This document shows, in pieces, positions 43,573 to 53,131 of a DNA stretch of 64,000 nucleotides. Origin of the DNA: Selaginella moellendorffii (lineage: Eukaryota > Streptophyta > Lycopodiopsida > Selaginellales > Selaginellaceae). The stretch spans positions 926,400 to 990,399 of the forward strand of contig NW_003314315.1 of NCBI RefSeq assembly GCF_000143415.4, in the 5' to 3' direction. Position numbers and translations under genes: made by a program. Position 1 is the stretch's first letter. The number at the start of each line of letters is the position of its first letter. The notes below the pieces were generated by a model that worked only from the letters and a program-made list of their open reading frames with translations, was not told the DNA's origin and ran no database searches.

Positions 43573-45528
43573 ATGGAGTTTGGGAGAGCAACCAGAGTAA
43601 GCGATCGTTGCTTTGCTCGAATGTGGGCGATTCGATCCTCGCGGTCGCGAGTGCTTCCCATCGATTTCTCGCTCTGGGCGATCCGGACTGACGTTTTCCT
43701 CTCCACAGGTGGTCGACGAGGAGGCCGAATTCGAGGCGGAGGCGGCCGCGGTGGAGGCATGGTGGCGATCCGATCGCTTCCGCCTCACGCGACGCCCCTA
43801 CACCGCCCGCGACGTTGCCCGCCTCCGCGGGACTCTCCCAATCCACTACCCCTCCAACGAGATGGCCAAGAAGCTATGGTTCATCCTCAAGAACCACCAG
43901 GCCAACAAGTCGTGCTCCCGGACCTTTGGAGCTCTCGATCCAGTCCAAGTCGCCCAGATGGCCAAGTACCTCGACACCATCTACGTCTCGGGCTGGCAGT
44001 GCGCCTCCACCGCCTCCACTTCCAACGAGCCCGGCCCCGATCTCGCCGACTATCCCATGGACACCGTCCCAAACAAAGTGGAGCATCTCTTCATGGCGCA
44101 GCTCTTCCACGATCGCAAGCAGCGGGAGGCTCGGCTGAGCGTCGGCAAGGAGATCCGATCCAGGACCCCCTACGTCGATTATCTCGCGCCTCTCATCGCC
44201 GACGCTGACACTGGATTCGGCGGCACCACCGCCACTGTCAAGCTCGTCAAGATGTTCGTGGAGCGCGGAGCCGCCGGGATCCATATGGAAGACCAAGCCT
44301 CGGTGACGAAGAAGTGTGGTCATATGGGTGGCAAAGTTCTCGTCGCCACCTCCGAGCATATCAATCGTCTCGTCGCTGCGAGGCTTCAGCTGGACGTGAT
44401 GGGAGTGGAGCAAATCCTGGTGGCGAGGTCCGACTCGGTGGCTGCGACGCTGCTCCAGAGCAACATCGATCCCCGAGACCATTACTTCATCCTTGGTGCG
44501 AGCAATCCGGCTGTCAAAGGCAAGCCGCTCGTCACGGTCATGGCCGAGGCCCAGGCGATGAACAAGTCCGGGAACGAGCTCCAGGCGATCGAGGACAACT
44601 GGTTGGCGCAGGCGGACCTCCGGCTCTTCTCGGACGTGGTCGCGGACGCCATCCGGAAGATGGACATCGCCGAGAACGTCAAGGTGGCGAGGCTGAATCG
44701 CTGGTTTGACAGCGTCGAGGGGCTCTCCCATGCTGATGCTCGAGCTCTGGCTGCCACTCTCGGTGTCACCGACGTCTTCTGGTGCTCGGATCTTCCCAGA
44801 ACTCGGGAAGGATTCTACCGCTTCCAGGGGAGCACCAAAGCTTGCATCGCTAGAGGCTGCGCCTTTGCTCCCTACGCCGATCTTCTCTGGATGGAGACTG
44901 CTACTCCGGACGTCGTCCAGGCTCAAGACTTTGCTGAAGGTGTCAAGGCCAAGCACCCGGAGATCATGCTCGCGTATAACTTGTCACCGTCTTTCAACTG
45001 GGACGCTGCCGGGATGAACGACGCTCAAATGCAAGAGTTCATCCCCCACCTGGCGAGGATGGGATACTGCTGGCAGTTCATCACTTTGGCTGGTTTCCAC
45101 GCGAATTCTCTCGCTGCTGATACGTTTGCTCGCGACTTCAAGCAGCGTGGCATGCTGGCTTACGTCGAGGATATCCAGCGCCAGGAGCGTATGAACAACG
45201 TCGAAACTCTGGCTCATCAGACCTGGTCCGGGGCGAATTACTACGACCAGCTGCTCAAGACGGTTACTGGCGGTGTCTCGTCCACTGCGGCGATGCAGAA
45301 AGGTAACAAAGAGTTCCATACGTTTCTCTTTTTCTCTGTGGTCCTGTCCTCTTGTTTTCTGGCTCGGAGAATCTGGGCGACTGTCTCGTTGGTTTTCGTC
45401 TCGTTTCCCGATTTGGATTTTGACGCTTCTCTTCTGCTGGTGTAGGTGTGACCGAGGACCAATTCAAGGATACTTTCGGAAGCAACTTGCAAGCCGGAGC
45501 GGAAGTGTTCGCCAAGTCCAAGCTGTGA
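43573..45528 (+). CDS. ICL: isocitrate lyase, glyoxysomal
   Basis: This enzyme cleaves isocitrate to glyoxylate and succinate in the glyoxylate cycle. Exons are 43573-43596, 43709-45302 and 45446-45528, giving 566 residues (plant ICL about 575). The N-terminus after the mini-exon is [19 protein letters not shown]. Conserved segments include [20 protein letters not shown], the active-site KKCGHMGGK near residue 209 with the catalytic Cys, [20 protein letters not shown] and NLSPSFNWD. The last residues are AKSKL, a type 1 peroxisome targeting signal (SKL). A likely 5'-UTR intron lies at about 43471-43524. It is convergent with the RRP7-like gene, with 190 bp between stop codons. Confidence 0.97.
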
Positions 45529-45718
45529 GGCTGCTCTGCCCGTTCCGAGTCTATGGATAATGACGATACTCTTCGGTGTGGAGTAATAATAATGTGGCTT
45601 GCTTGAGAAACTGCCAAATGAAGCCTGCTCTCGAGCAGACCCCCAGGAATTGTATATATATCCATCCATTCTTCTTTTGCGCAATTCATCTGGGATAAAA
45701 ACAAACCAAAACGTCTGA

Positions 45719-47064
45719 TCAGTAGGGCCTGAACTTACGTGCAGCTCGCAATTGCGCTATTTTCTTCTTATCTTCTTGGAACTTAAGCTGAAGTTGGGCC
45801 ACCTCTGATGAATCACAAGCCAAGGTCAGGAAAGGCAACATATCGGTTGTTTCATTACCGTTTCGGTGCGTGTCTCTCTTTTGGAATTTGTAGAAATCAT
45901 TCAGCGCCTGCGTCTTCTTCTCGGCATTAGCCGCGACAGCGGCATGAACAGCACCGACAGCAATCCCAGAGGTAGCGTCTGCGCTCCTCCTTTTCCCTTT
46001 CTGGCGAGTCACGACTGTCCAGCCGTCGCCACTGGCAGCAACTTGTCGTTCTTTACGTGCCTGGTTTGAATAATCCAATGGAAGTTTGAGCAAAATTGGA
46101 ACACATCTACGACACTTACTTGCTCTTCGCGTTCCTCGTAGTCAGCTATGAACGAGTCGAGCTGCTCCTGTAGCACATGAATACCTGGCCTACGTGCATT
46201 ATATTCTGCTATCCATTCTGCAAAAGACAAAGAACTTCTTAGAGACAAGAAACTCAAAAGGAGAGACTCACTCTCCATTCCTTGAAGTGTTTTTCCAGCT
46301 TCGCCATCCCCAGAACCTGCACCACCGGAGGACGCAGGGACTACGGGTTCCACCTCCTTTTTCTTTTTCTTCAGCTTCTTTTCTAGCTTCTGTTGGTTTC
46401 CATCCTCAACGAGCATTTTCTTCTGCTTCTTCAGTGCTTTTTCTACCTTCTCCTCGTGTTGTCCACCCTCAATTTCCTCGACAACCTTCTTCTTCTTCAG
46501 CGTTTTTACTACCTTCTGCTCTTTTTGTCCATCCTCAGTTTCCTCGACAAACTTCTTCTTCTTCAGCGTCTTTTCCACCTTCTGCTCGTTTTCTCCATCC
46601 TCGATTTCCTCGACAACCTTCTTCTTCTTCAGCGTTTTTACTACCTTCTGCTCTTTTTGTCCATCCTCAGTTTCCTCGACAAACTTCTTCTTCTTCAGCG
46701 TCTTTTCCACCTTCTGCTCGTTTTCTCCATCCTCGATTTCCTCGACAAGCTTCTTCTTCCGCTTCTTCTTCTTCTTCTTGAGCGTGATTTCTAGATCGCT
46801 GTCATCCTCCTCAACAATTTCCTTCTTCTTTCCTAGCTTCTTCTCGCTAATCTTCTTCTTCTTCTTCAGACGATCTCCATCCTCATCCTCGCTAGTTCGC
46901 TCCGGCATTGGAACCAGATCTAGGCTCCTCTTCTTCTTCTCACTCGAAATCTTCTTCTTCTTCTCCACTAACAATTTCCCTCCCTCCAAGACCTTCTTCT
47001 TGATCTTCTTCTCCTTCACTAGATTTACCTCACTCCGGCTCGCATTTTTCTCGCTCTTGCCCAT
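45719..47064 (-). CDS. RRP7: RRP7-like ribosome biogenesis protein with Lys/Glu-rich repeats
   Basis: RRP7 proteins act in small-subunit pre-rRNA processing in the nucleolus. Exons on the minus strand are 47064-46272, 46217-46120 and 46060-45719, giving 410 residues. The C-terminal 115 residues match the RRP7 domain: ARKERQVAASGDGWTVVTRQ, FYKFQKRDTHRNG, and the terminal KKKIAQLRAARKFRPY. The segment WIAEYNARRPG precedes it. The N-terminal 260 residues are Lys/Glu-rich and of low complexity, with a 44-residue repeat (132 bp) present in at least two near-identical copies. An N-terminal RRM fold, as in yeast and human RRP7, is not evident. The start codon is 80 bp from that of the divergent PPR gene. 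Confidence 0.85.
46483..46746. repeat. 132-bp coding minisatellite in RRP7-like gene
   Basis: Two nearly identical 132-bp units lie at about 46483-46614 and 46615-46746, with further degenerate copies on both sides. Each encodes LKKKK, V-V-E-E, D-G and E-Q-K-V segments on the minus strand. Confidence 0.85.
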
Positions 47065-47144
47065 GCTAGCGACGCCACGCGCAGCGCTCTCACGCCATAC
47101 CTCCTGTTCCCGCCGATAAACCCTAACTAAAGCCCCAAGATGTC
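47065..47144. promoter_or_regulatory. 80-bp divergent start region, RRP7-like and PPR genes
   Basis: Only 80 bp separate the two start codons. It contains a telo-box (AAACCCTAACTAAAGCCC), typical of plant ribosome-biogenesis promoters. The 5' leaders must be very short or overlap. Confidence 0.6.
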
Positions 47145-49229
47145 ATGGTCTCTAGGGTTTATGGCAAGCTGCCAGTAGGACGGAGGCTTCCTCGACCACC
47201 GTCGCCGGCATTCGATCGTGCTGCCAGAGATCCGCAACAGCAATCGCTCAGATCAGCTCTACAGATCGACACCGAGCAATATTTCCAGCATCCATCCCCG
47301 GGGCCGCTTTCTCCAGCGATCTACGCCTCCCTGCTCCGGCGATGCGCGAATGCGCAGGCGCTGGCCGTTGGGAGGAGGATCGATGCCCATATTTCGAGCT
47401 ATCATCGCGATCCAGGTACTTTTCTCGGCAGTTTGCTCGTCCAGATGTATGGCAAGTGTGGAGACATCGACAGCGCGCGCCGGGTTTTCGATTCGGTGGG
47501 CGCCAAGACGGCATTCACTTGGAATGTGATGCTGGCAGCATATGCCCAAAATGGGCATTACAATCAAGCACTGGATTTGTTCCGGGAGATGGGATCCAAG
47601 CACAGGAATCCGGAGGAGAAGCCCAATGCCATCACCTTCTCGACTGTGACCAACGTCTGCTCGCTGTCTGGGGATCTAGAGGCCGGGAGAGCTCTCCATG
47701 CTCGAATTCTAGACAGTGGAGTGGAGCTTGATGACTTCGTGGGGACTTGCCTCATCAACATGTATGGCAAGTGTGGGAGCTTGGAGGACGCGAAGAGATT
47801 GTTTGAGGCCTTGCCAAGGAGGAGTGTGGTGGCTTGGAACACCATGCTCGGCCTCTTCGTCCAGAAGGAACGCTGCGAAGAAGCTCTTCGTTTTTTCAGA
47901 AGGATGCAAACCTCGGAGACAGTCGTCATCCCGGACTCAGTGAGTTATACAACTGCGCTGAGAGCTTGCTCGCTGCTGGAAAGTTTGGAGGATGGGAGAT
48001 CAATCCACCACGACTACTTGGCCGGTGGAATCAAGCCGGATATAGTTCTTGGAAACACGCTCGTCAAGATGTATAGCGTCTGTGGCAGTGTGGAAGAGTC
48101 GAGGCACGCTTTCGACGCCATGCCGGAGAAGAACAGCGTCTCCTGGACAACCATGTCCGTCACATACACTCAGAGTGGCCGCCATCGAGACGCGATGGAG
48201 CTCTACTGGAGCATGAACTTGGAAGGCGTGAAGTCACACCAGGTGGTATTTCCAAGCGTTCTTAGCGCGTGCTGGGAGCTGAGACAAGGCAGAGACATCC
48301 ACGCTCGGGTAGTTGCCGAAGGTTTTGATCGAGACACAGTCGTGGGGAATGCGCTAGTGACGATGTATGGGAAGTTTGGAGCGCTCGACGATGCAAGGCG
48401 GGTTTTTCATCGCATTCCTGAGAAGACGGTCATTTCCTGGACGTCCATGATCGCGGCAAATGCTCAAAACGGAGAATGGGGGGAGGCCTTTCAACTGTTT
48501 AAGACGATGAAGAGCCGGGGTGGTGTGAGGCCGAACGCCGTGACTTGTCTCATCATCCTCGACGCCTGCTCCGACTTTGGGACGGTAGGAGATGGCAGAG
48601 AAATCCATGCCGAGATAAAAGCCGGTGGATTGGACTCGCAACTCCGGGTGAACAACACGCTCGTCAACATGTATGGGAAATGCGGGAGCTTGGCCGATGC
48701 GAGGGAAGTTTTCGACAGCATGCGCGAGAGAAATGTGGTCTCTTGGACGTCCATGCTGGCTGCGTATACGCACCAGGGACACGGCAACAAGGCACTGGAA
48801 CTATACAGGACTATGGAGCTTCAAGGCATGGAGCTCGACGACGTAGCATTCGTGAGCGTTTTATCAGCGCTCGGTCACGCAGGATCCGTCCACGACTGCC
48901 GGCAGTGCTTTATGACTATGGTCCGTGACCATGAGATCCAGACAATGGCAGAGCATTACAACTGCTTGATCGACTTGTTTGGAAGAGCCGGGTGGCTGGA
49001 CAATGCTAAGGACTTGCTGGAAAGGATGCCGTTCGAGCCTGCTTACAAGGAGTGGATGACTTATTTGGGGTCGTGCAAGCTGCACGGCGACTCTCACCGT
49101 GCTGCAGATGCTGCCAGGCGATGTGCCGATTTGAGGCCAGGAGTGGCCCAACCTTTCGTCATGCTGCTCAGCACGGTTGGCAACGAGGACGACGCGGAGG
49201 AAACCGAATCAAAAGCCGACGCTCTCTAG
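47145..49229 (+). CDS. pentatricopeptide repeat protein, PLS class
   Basis: This is a predicted organellar RNA-binding protein. The gene is a single exon of 694 residues. From about residue 60 it has successive P-L-S units with VQMYGKCGDIDSARRVFDSV, TFSTVTNVCSLSG, VVAWNTMLGLFVQ and similar. The repeats have canonical length and lack the extra insert seen in the other two full-length PPR genes. The C-terminal part has an E1-like region (KEWMTYLGSCKLHGDSHRAA) and ends without DYW. The N-terminus is Arg-rich and suits organelle import. A 3'-UTR intron may start near 49260. It is divergent from the RRP7-like gene, 80 bp away. The RNA target cannot be judged by eye. Confidence 0.95.
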   Translation: MVSRVYGKLPVGRRLPRPPSPAFDRAARDPQQQSLRSALQIDTEQYFQHPSPGPLSPAIYASLLRRCANAQALAVGRRIDAHISSYHRDPGTFLGSLLVQMYGKCGDIDSARRVFDSVGAKTAFTWNVMLAAYAQNGHYNQALDLFREMGSKHRNPEEKPNAITFSTVTNVCSLSGDLEAGRALHARILDSGVELDDFVGTCLINMYGKCGSLEDAKRLFEALPRRSVVAWNTMLGLFVQKERCEEALRFFRRMQTSETVVIPDSVSYTTALRACSLLESLEDGRSIHHDYLAGGIKPDIVLGNTLVKMYSVCGSVEESRHAFDAMPEKNSVSWTTMSVTYTQSGRHRDAMELYWSMNLEGVKSHQVVFPSVLSACWELRQGRDIHARVVAEGFDRDTVVGNALVTMYGKFGALDDARRVFHRIPEKTVISWTSMIAANAQNGEWGEAFQLFKTMKSRGGVRPNAVTCLIILDACSDFGTVGDGREIHAEIKAGGLDSQLRVNNTLVNMYGKCGSLADAREVFDSMRERNVVSWTSMLAAYTHQGHGNKALELYRTMELQGMELDDVAFVSVLSALGHAGSVHDCRQCFMTMVRDHEIQTMAEHYNCLIDLFGRAGWLDNAKDLLERMPFEPAYKEWMTYLGSCKLHGDSHRAADAARRCADLRPGVAQPFVMLLSTVGNEDDAEETESKADAL

Positions 49230-50857
49230 TGGGAAGATCTGGATAAAGTCGTCACAATCAGGTACGTGATCTTCTTAGCTCAGAAGTTTTTACCACCGTG
49301 TTTTGCTTTGACGATTGCAGGCTGGCTGGAGCTTGGGCGATGTCTGATTCAAAAAATGAGGAGTAGAAAAGTCTCTGGTGCGAGAAACAGGCCAGAACAG
49401 GATTGACAAGGGTCCTTTCTGTGATTGAAGCTCCGGCCATTAAGAATGTGTTGGTGTCAGCTCTCGTCTCGTCTCTCAGGTATATACTTGCTCACGTGTA
49501 CATCTTCTCGTTGAGACACATTGCTGGTTGTTGAACAGAAATTATTTGCGCTGCGGCTACACGACAGTTTCGCTGTGGACACAGGGATCGATTGACGCTC
49601 GCTGGCTTTTTTATCTTCTCCTTTCCTTTCGGCGAGGTCCAAGTCCAATTGGACAATCTCTACTCTGAGAGTAAGCTATGCACACGCTGCTTTCACCCCT
49701 CGTCATTGTTGCAGTTTGGTGGCCTAGATTTCGCGAGCAACTCAACCTTTAACTGCTAGCAGCATCGATCGCCGGTGTGGCACAATAACTCACTTGGGAG
49801 CCACAGAGCAGCAGCCAGGTAAAAGAAGAGGAAAAGAAGCAGAGGGAAAGAAACTCGAAGCGTGAGCTAGTCATCTTTCATACTGAGCTGTTTTTTCTTG
49901 TGCAGCGCAGCAAGATCTCTCTTCGCAGCACAAACAGTTATATACGAGCCTCCAAGCTCTCTCTTCTCTAAAGCCTGCGTCGCCCACAGCGCTGCGAAGT
50001 CCTGCATTCATCGCTCACAAGCTCGCCTTCTCTCTTGACGTGACCCCCTTCGGTTTATCTTACTTTCTCTTCGTTCTAACGCTGTTTTCCATTTCCGTGC
50101 AGGGATCTGCGACGAAGATCTTCGCAAATTCCAGGCTATAAAGGAGCGAAGCGAGAGAGCTCTTAAACAAACATTCGAGAGGTATTGGGTGGAAGTTGAC
50201 ACTTTTGCTTTTGACGAGATCTAACTAGCTGATTGCCGGTCTATTCTATTCTATGCCGCTACAGTGGCTTTACTCCTTTTGTTTCAAGCTGGCGACGATT
50301 CATGCTACGCAACGATGCTCTCTCGCAACATCCTTTTTGTTTGGGGTGGCAGAGCCCACATTCCACCACCGCTCCACCATACTTTGATTGCCAGCAAATT
50401 CCATCCCAAATTTCAATGCGCGCAAAAGTAAAGGAAAAGATCAAAAGAGCTCTCGTAGCTTTCGAAACCTCGCTGATAGCTTTGATTGATCCATTGAGTG
50501 ATAGACACCTCCAACATTGAACTATCAGCTTCCAAACAGCGATGTTAGCGTGCCGTACACAGAGTACGGCAGTAGAACCTCTTGCGTTTTTCTTTTATCC
50601 GCAGTGACGGCGCGGTTAAAAAACTGCGCTTGTTTCCTGTACGGACCACTGACGGCGCTGTCTAACGGAATATTTTCTCTTTCTTTTACCCTTGTTACTT
50701 TACTCTTGCCCTTTTAATCCTCTAGTCTCATCAAAATGGCGGATTCCCTTGCGCGGCGATGATCGGTGATGGACGCCGACGATAATGCGATCGATCCATC
50801 TTCTCTCATCTTTCTTGATTGACTCCAGGGGAGCATTCTCGATCGATCGATCGATGG
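49230..50857. other. intergenic stretch before DUF1645-like gene
   Basis: I see no supported gene. TATA-like motifs with CT-rich followers occur at about 49939 (TATATACGAG) and 50138 (CTATAAAGGA), which could belong to the 5' region of the gene at 50.9 kb, including 5'-UTR introns. Confidence 0.45.
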
Positions 50858-50899
50858 ATGCACTATAGGTCGCAAGCAAGAGCTTCCATCGCTCCAGTG

Positions 50900-51946
50900 A
50901 TGGAGATTATCAGCAGCAGGAGGGGCGTGGGGCGCTGCTCCAGCCTCGGCGATCACAATCGGCAAGATTATCCCCTCTTTAGCCCTGTTCTTGATTGGCA
51001 AGAACAACAACGCGAGGATCAGCTGGAATTTCGATTCTTCTCATCCTCCTCTTGCCCCTCGGCAGCGCACGGCAATTGCGTGGAGATGATATCGGCCGAC
51101 GAGATCTTCAGCAATGGCAGGATGCTCCCATGCGCTCTGGATTCCGCCAAGAACACCAGCAACAAGAATCTTTCCATGGCCATGAAGCGTCCCAATCCAC
51201 ACGCATCCACGCCGCCGCCGGCACCGCCAGCAGCGCCAATGCCAGCAGCGTCAGCCACGGCCGCGAATCGATCATCGTCATCATCATCCAGCGCCAGCGG
51301 CAACACGATCAGGAAGAAGAGCGCCGCGATGGTGGCCACCGCGACGTGCTCCAGCCACTGGAAAGAAATCTTCAATCGACTGCGCAATCCGGGGAGGCCG
51401 AGATCATCGTCGCAGTCCTCCTGCTACGAATCGTCCGGCTCGCTCTCATCGGACATGGACGCATTCCCCTCCTCGACTAGCTCCAGCAGCCGGAGGCTCC
51501 TCCTCCTCCCGGATCACCATGGCGAGGATTTCTCCCTCCCTCTCACCAAGGCCACCAAGGCGAAGAATTCTCACAGGGCCTCCTCCCAGCAAGGCATGGA
51601 TCGTCACGACAAGAGCTCGAGCTCGAGGATGATGAGGGTCTCGTCCTTCGATAGCCGATCATCGAGTCGAGTATATCCAGGTGGTGGTGGCGGCAGCGGC
51701 GATCACCATCACTCTCAAACTTCGAGGAGATCCTTCTCCAGGGATCATCACAGGAGATCCTTGTCGTCCTTTCTCTACGATCAGCACCAGCAGCATCACC
51801 AGCACCACCATCGCCACCAATCCGTCACTTCGGTTCTCAACATGCCCGTTTGCATGGGCGATTCTCTCGTCGCCTCGGCATCGTCTTCTTCCTCGGGTAA
51901 GCTCGCCAAACTTCACAGCTCCAGTAGCAGAGCCAAAAGGAGATGA
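50900..51946 (+). CDS. Ser-rich protein, possibly DUF1645 family
   Basis: This single-exon frame encodes 348 residues from the ATG at 50900; an in-frame ATG at 50858 would add 14. The segment EFRFF...MISADEIFSNGRMLP resembles the signature of plant DUF1645 proteins (E-F-F then ADELF-x-x-G-x-I-x-P). Later parts are Ser/Arg/His-rich: SSHWKEIFNRLRNPGRPRSSS, GGGGG, HHQHHHRHQ. They probably form a disordered basic region. The C-terminus is basic (SSSSRAKRR). DUF1645 members include plant stress-related nuclear proteins, but the function is not established. A 4-codon upstream frame at 50854 precedes the coding start. Family assignment is tentative. Confidence 0.65.
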   Translation: MEIISSRRGVGRCSSLGDHNRQDYPLFSPVLDWQEQQREDQLEFRFFSSSSCPSAAHGNCVEMISADEIFSNGRMLPCALDSAKNTSNKNLSMAMKRPNPHASTPPPAPPAAPMPAASATAANRSSSSSSSASGNTIRKKSAAMVATATCSSHWKEIFNRLRNPGRPRSSSQSSCYESSGSLSSDMDAFPSSTSSSSRRLLLLPDHHGEDFSLPLTKATKAKNSHRASSQQGMDRHDKSSSSRMMRVSSFDSRSSSRVYPGGGGGSGDHHHSQTSRRSFSRDHHRRSLSSFLYDQHQQHHQHHHRHQSVTSVLNMPVCMGDSLVASASSSSSGKLAKLHSSSSRAKRR

Positions 51947-52313
51947 AAATTCTTTTCTTCCTGGCAATACAATTCTTGAGAGATGGATAGATAGAAACAA
52001 AGTTCTTCTTGCTTACTCTTGTGCTCATTCCTTTGGTGTGTAAAAAATTTCGCATCTTCCCATCTGTTCCCTGTTACTTGCCAAAAACTTTTCTGGTAAT
52101 GCCCATAAATTTCCCAAACTTACCCAAATTTGGCCAGTGGTGGAGAGAGGAGTTGCTAATGTTTTTAATGGAGCTTCAAAATTTAGTGCCTCTCAGTTGC
52201 TGTGTTGCTGGAGCTCGGCTCATCGATCAATCTCCTACATTCGAAAAGAGGTCAGTGATTTCGCTAGAAAAGCAAAAAAAAGAAGGAAAAAAGATACCAG
52301 AGAGCTCGTAGAG

Positions 52314-53108
52314 ATGTCGATGGTGATTGCGAACGCTGCCACCTTTCTCGTCTTGGTCCTCTTTTCTCTGCGAGCTCTCACAGTTCTCAGCATCAACATC
52401 ACCCAAGTTCTCGGCCTCTTCCCGGACTACACCAACTTGAACATGCTGCTGCTTCAAACCGGCGTTGCCAACGAGATCAACCAGCGTTCCTCCCTCACCA
52501 TTCTCGCCGCCGAGGACTCCGTGCTTGATCCCATCCTGGATCAGCTCGCGCAGTCCGTCACCGGCCAGCAGATAGCTGACATCCTCCGCTACCACGTCCT
52601 GCTCGAGTACGAAGGAATCAACGACCTCCGGAGCCTCCCCAACAAGAGTAAGCTTTTCACCACCCTCTTCCAGACCACCGGAAGAGCCTCCAACAATGCT
52701 GGCTTCGTGAACATCACGGACGATCCCAACGGGGGCGTCTCGGTTGGCTGGCCCAGCTCCTCCACGGTCTTCAGCTCGGAGATCCTCGGCACTGTCAAGG
52801 AGCTCCCGTTCAATGTTAGTGTCGTTGATGTAAGCCGGGTTCTCGTACCTTATGGACTCCTTCCACCTTCGCTCATGCCGCTGTTTCTCGCTCCATCACC
52901 ACCACCAGCTGAATCGCCATCACCGTCGGGAGGACCACCAGGACCTTCTTCTTCGCCTTCTCCAAGTTCTTGGATAAGTCCCTCGACGTCGCAGCAAGGA
53001 GGTAGCCCAGACAATGGCAATCCAGGCACAAGCTCGGCAGTAGCACCATCAGCCCTTTGGAATGTCCTTTTAGAAGTTGCTTTTCTACTTGTTCTTCTGA
53101 TCGTTTGA
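52314..53108 (+). CDS. fasciclin-like arabinogalactan protein (FLA)
   Basis: This is a predicted cell-surface glycoprotein. The gene is a single exon of 264 residues. The first ~26 residues form a signal peptide (MSMVIANAATFLVLVLFSL). One FAS1 domain follows, with H1-type (SSLTILAAEDSVLDPILDQL) and H2-type (DILRYHVLLEYEGINDLRSL) motifs. N-glycosylation sites such as NITQ, NITD and NVSV are visible. A Pro/Ser-rich AGP region (APSPPPAESPSPSGGPPGPS) provides hydroxyproline sites for arabinogalactan. A hydrophobic C-terminus (LLEVAFLLVLLIV) after small residues suggests a GPI anchor. Earlier in-frame codons up to 52137 lack a suitable start. The stop is 23 bp from that of the convergent PPR gene. 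Confidence 0.93.
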   Translation: MSMVIANAATFLVLVLFSLRALTVLSINITQVLGLFPDYTNLNMLLLQTGVANEINQRSSLTILAAEDSVLDPILDQLAQSVTGQQIADILRYHVLLEYEGINDLRSLPNKSKLFTTLFQTTGRASNNAGFVNITDDPNGGVSVGWPSSSTVFSSEILGTVKELPFNVSVVDVSRVLVPYGLLPPSLMPLFLAPSPPPAESPSPSGGPPGPSSSPSPSSWISPSTSQQGGSPDNGNPGTSSAVAPSALWNVLLEVAFLLVLLIV

Positions 53109-53131
53109 TGTAGATGACTTTCGTTCTATCC

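Noticed and set aside
43874-44956. 360-codon minus-strand frame antisense to isocitrate lyase
   Set aside because: It is a codon-bias shadow of the highly conserved ICL exon; no family features and no splice or start context.
46194-46781. 195-codon plus-strand Phe/Ser/Leu-rich frame opposite the RRP7-like gene
   Set aside because: It arises from reverse reading of Lys/Glu repeat codons (AAG/GAG to CTT/CTC).
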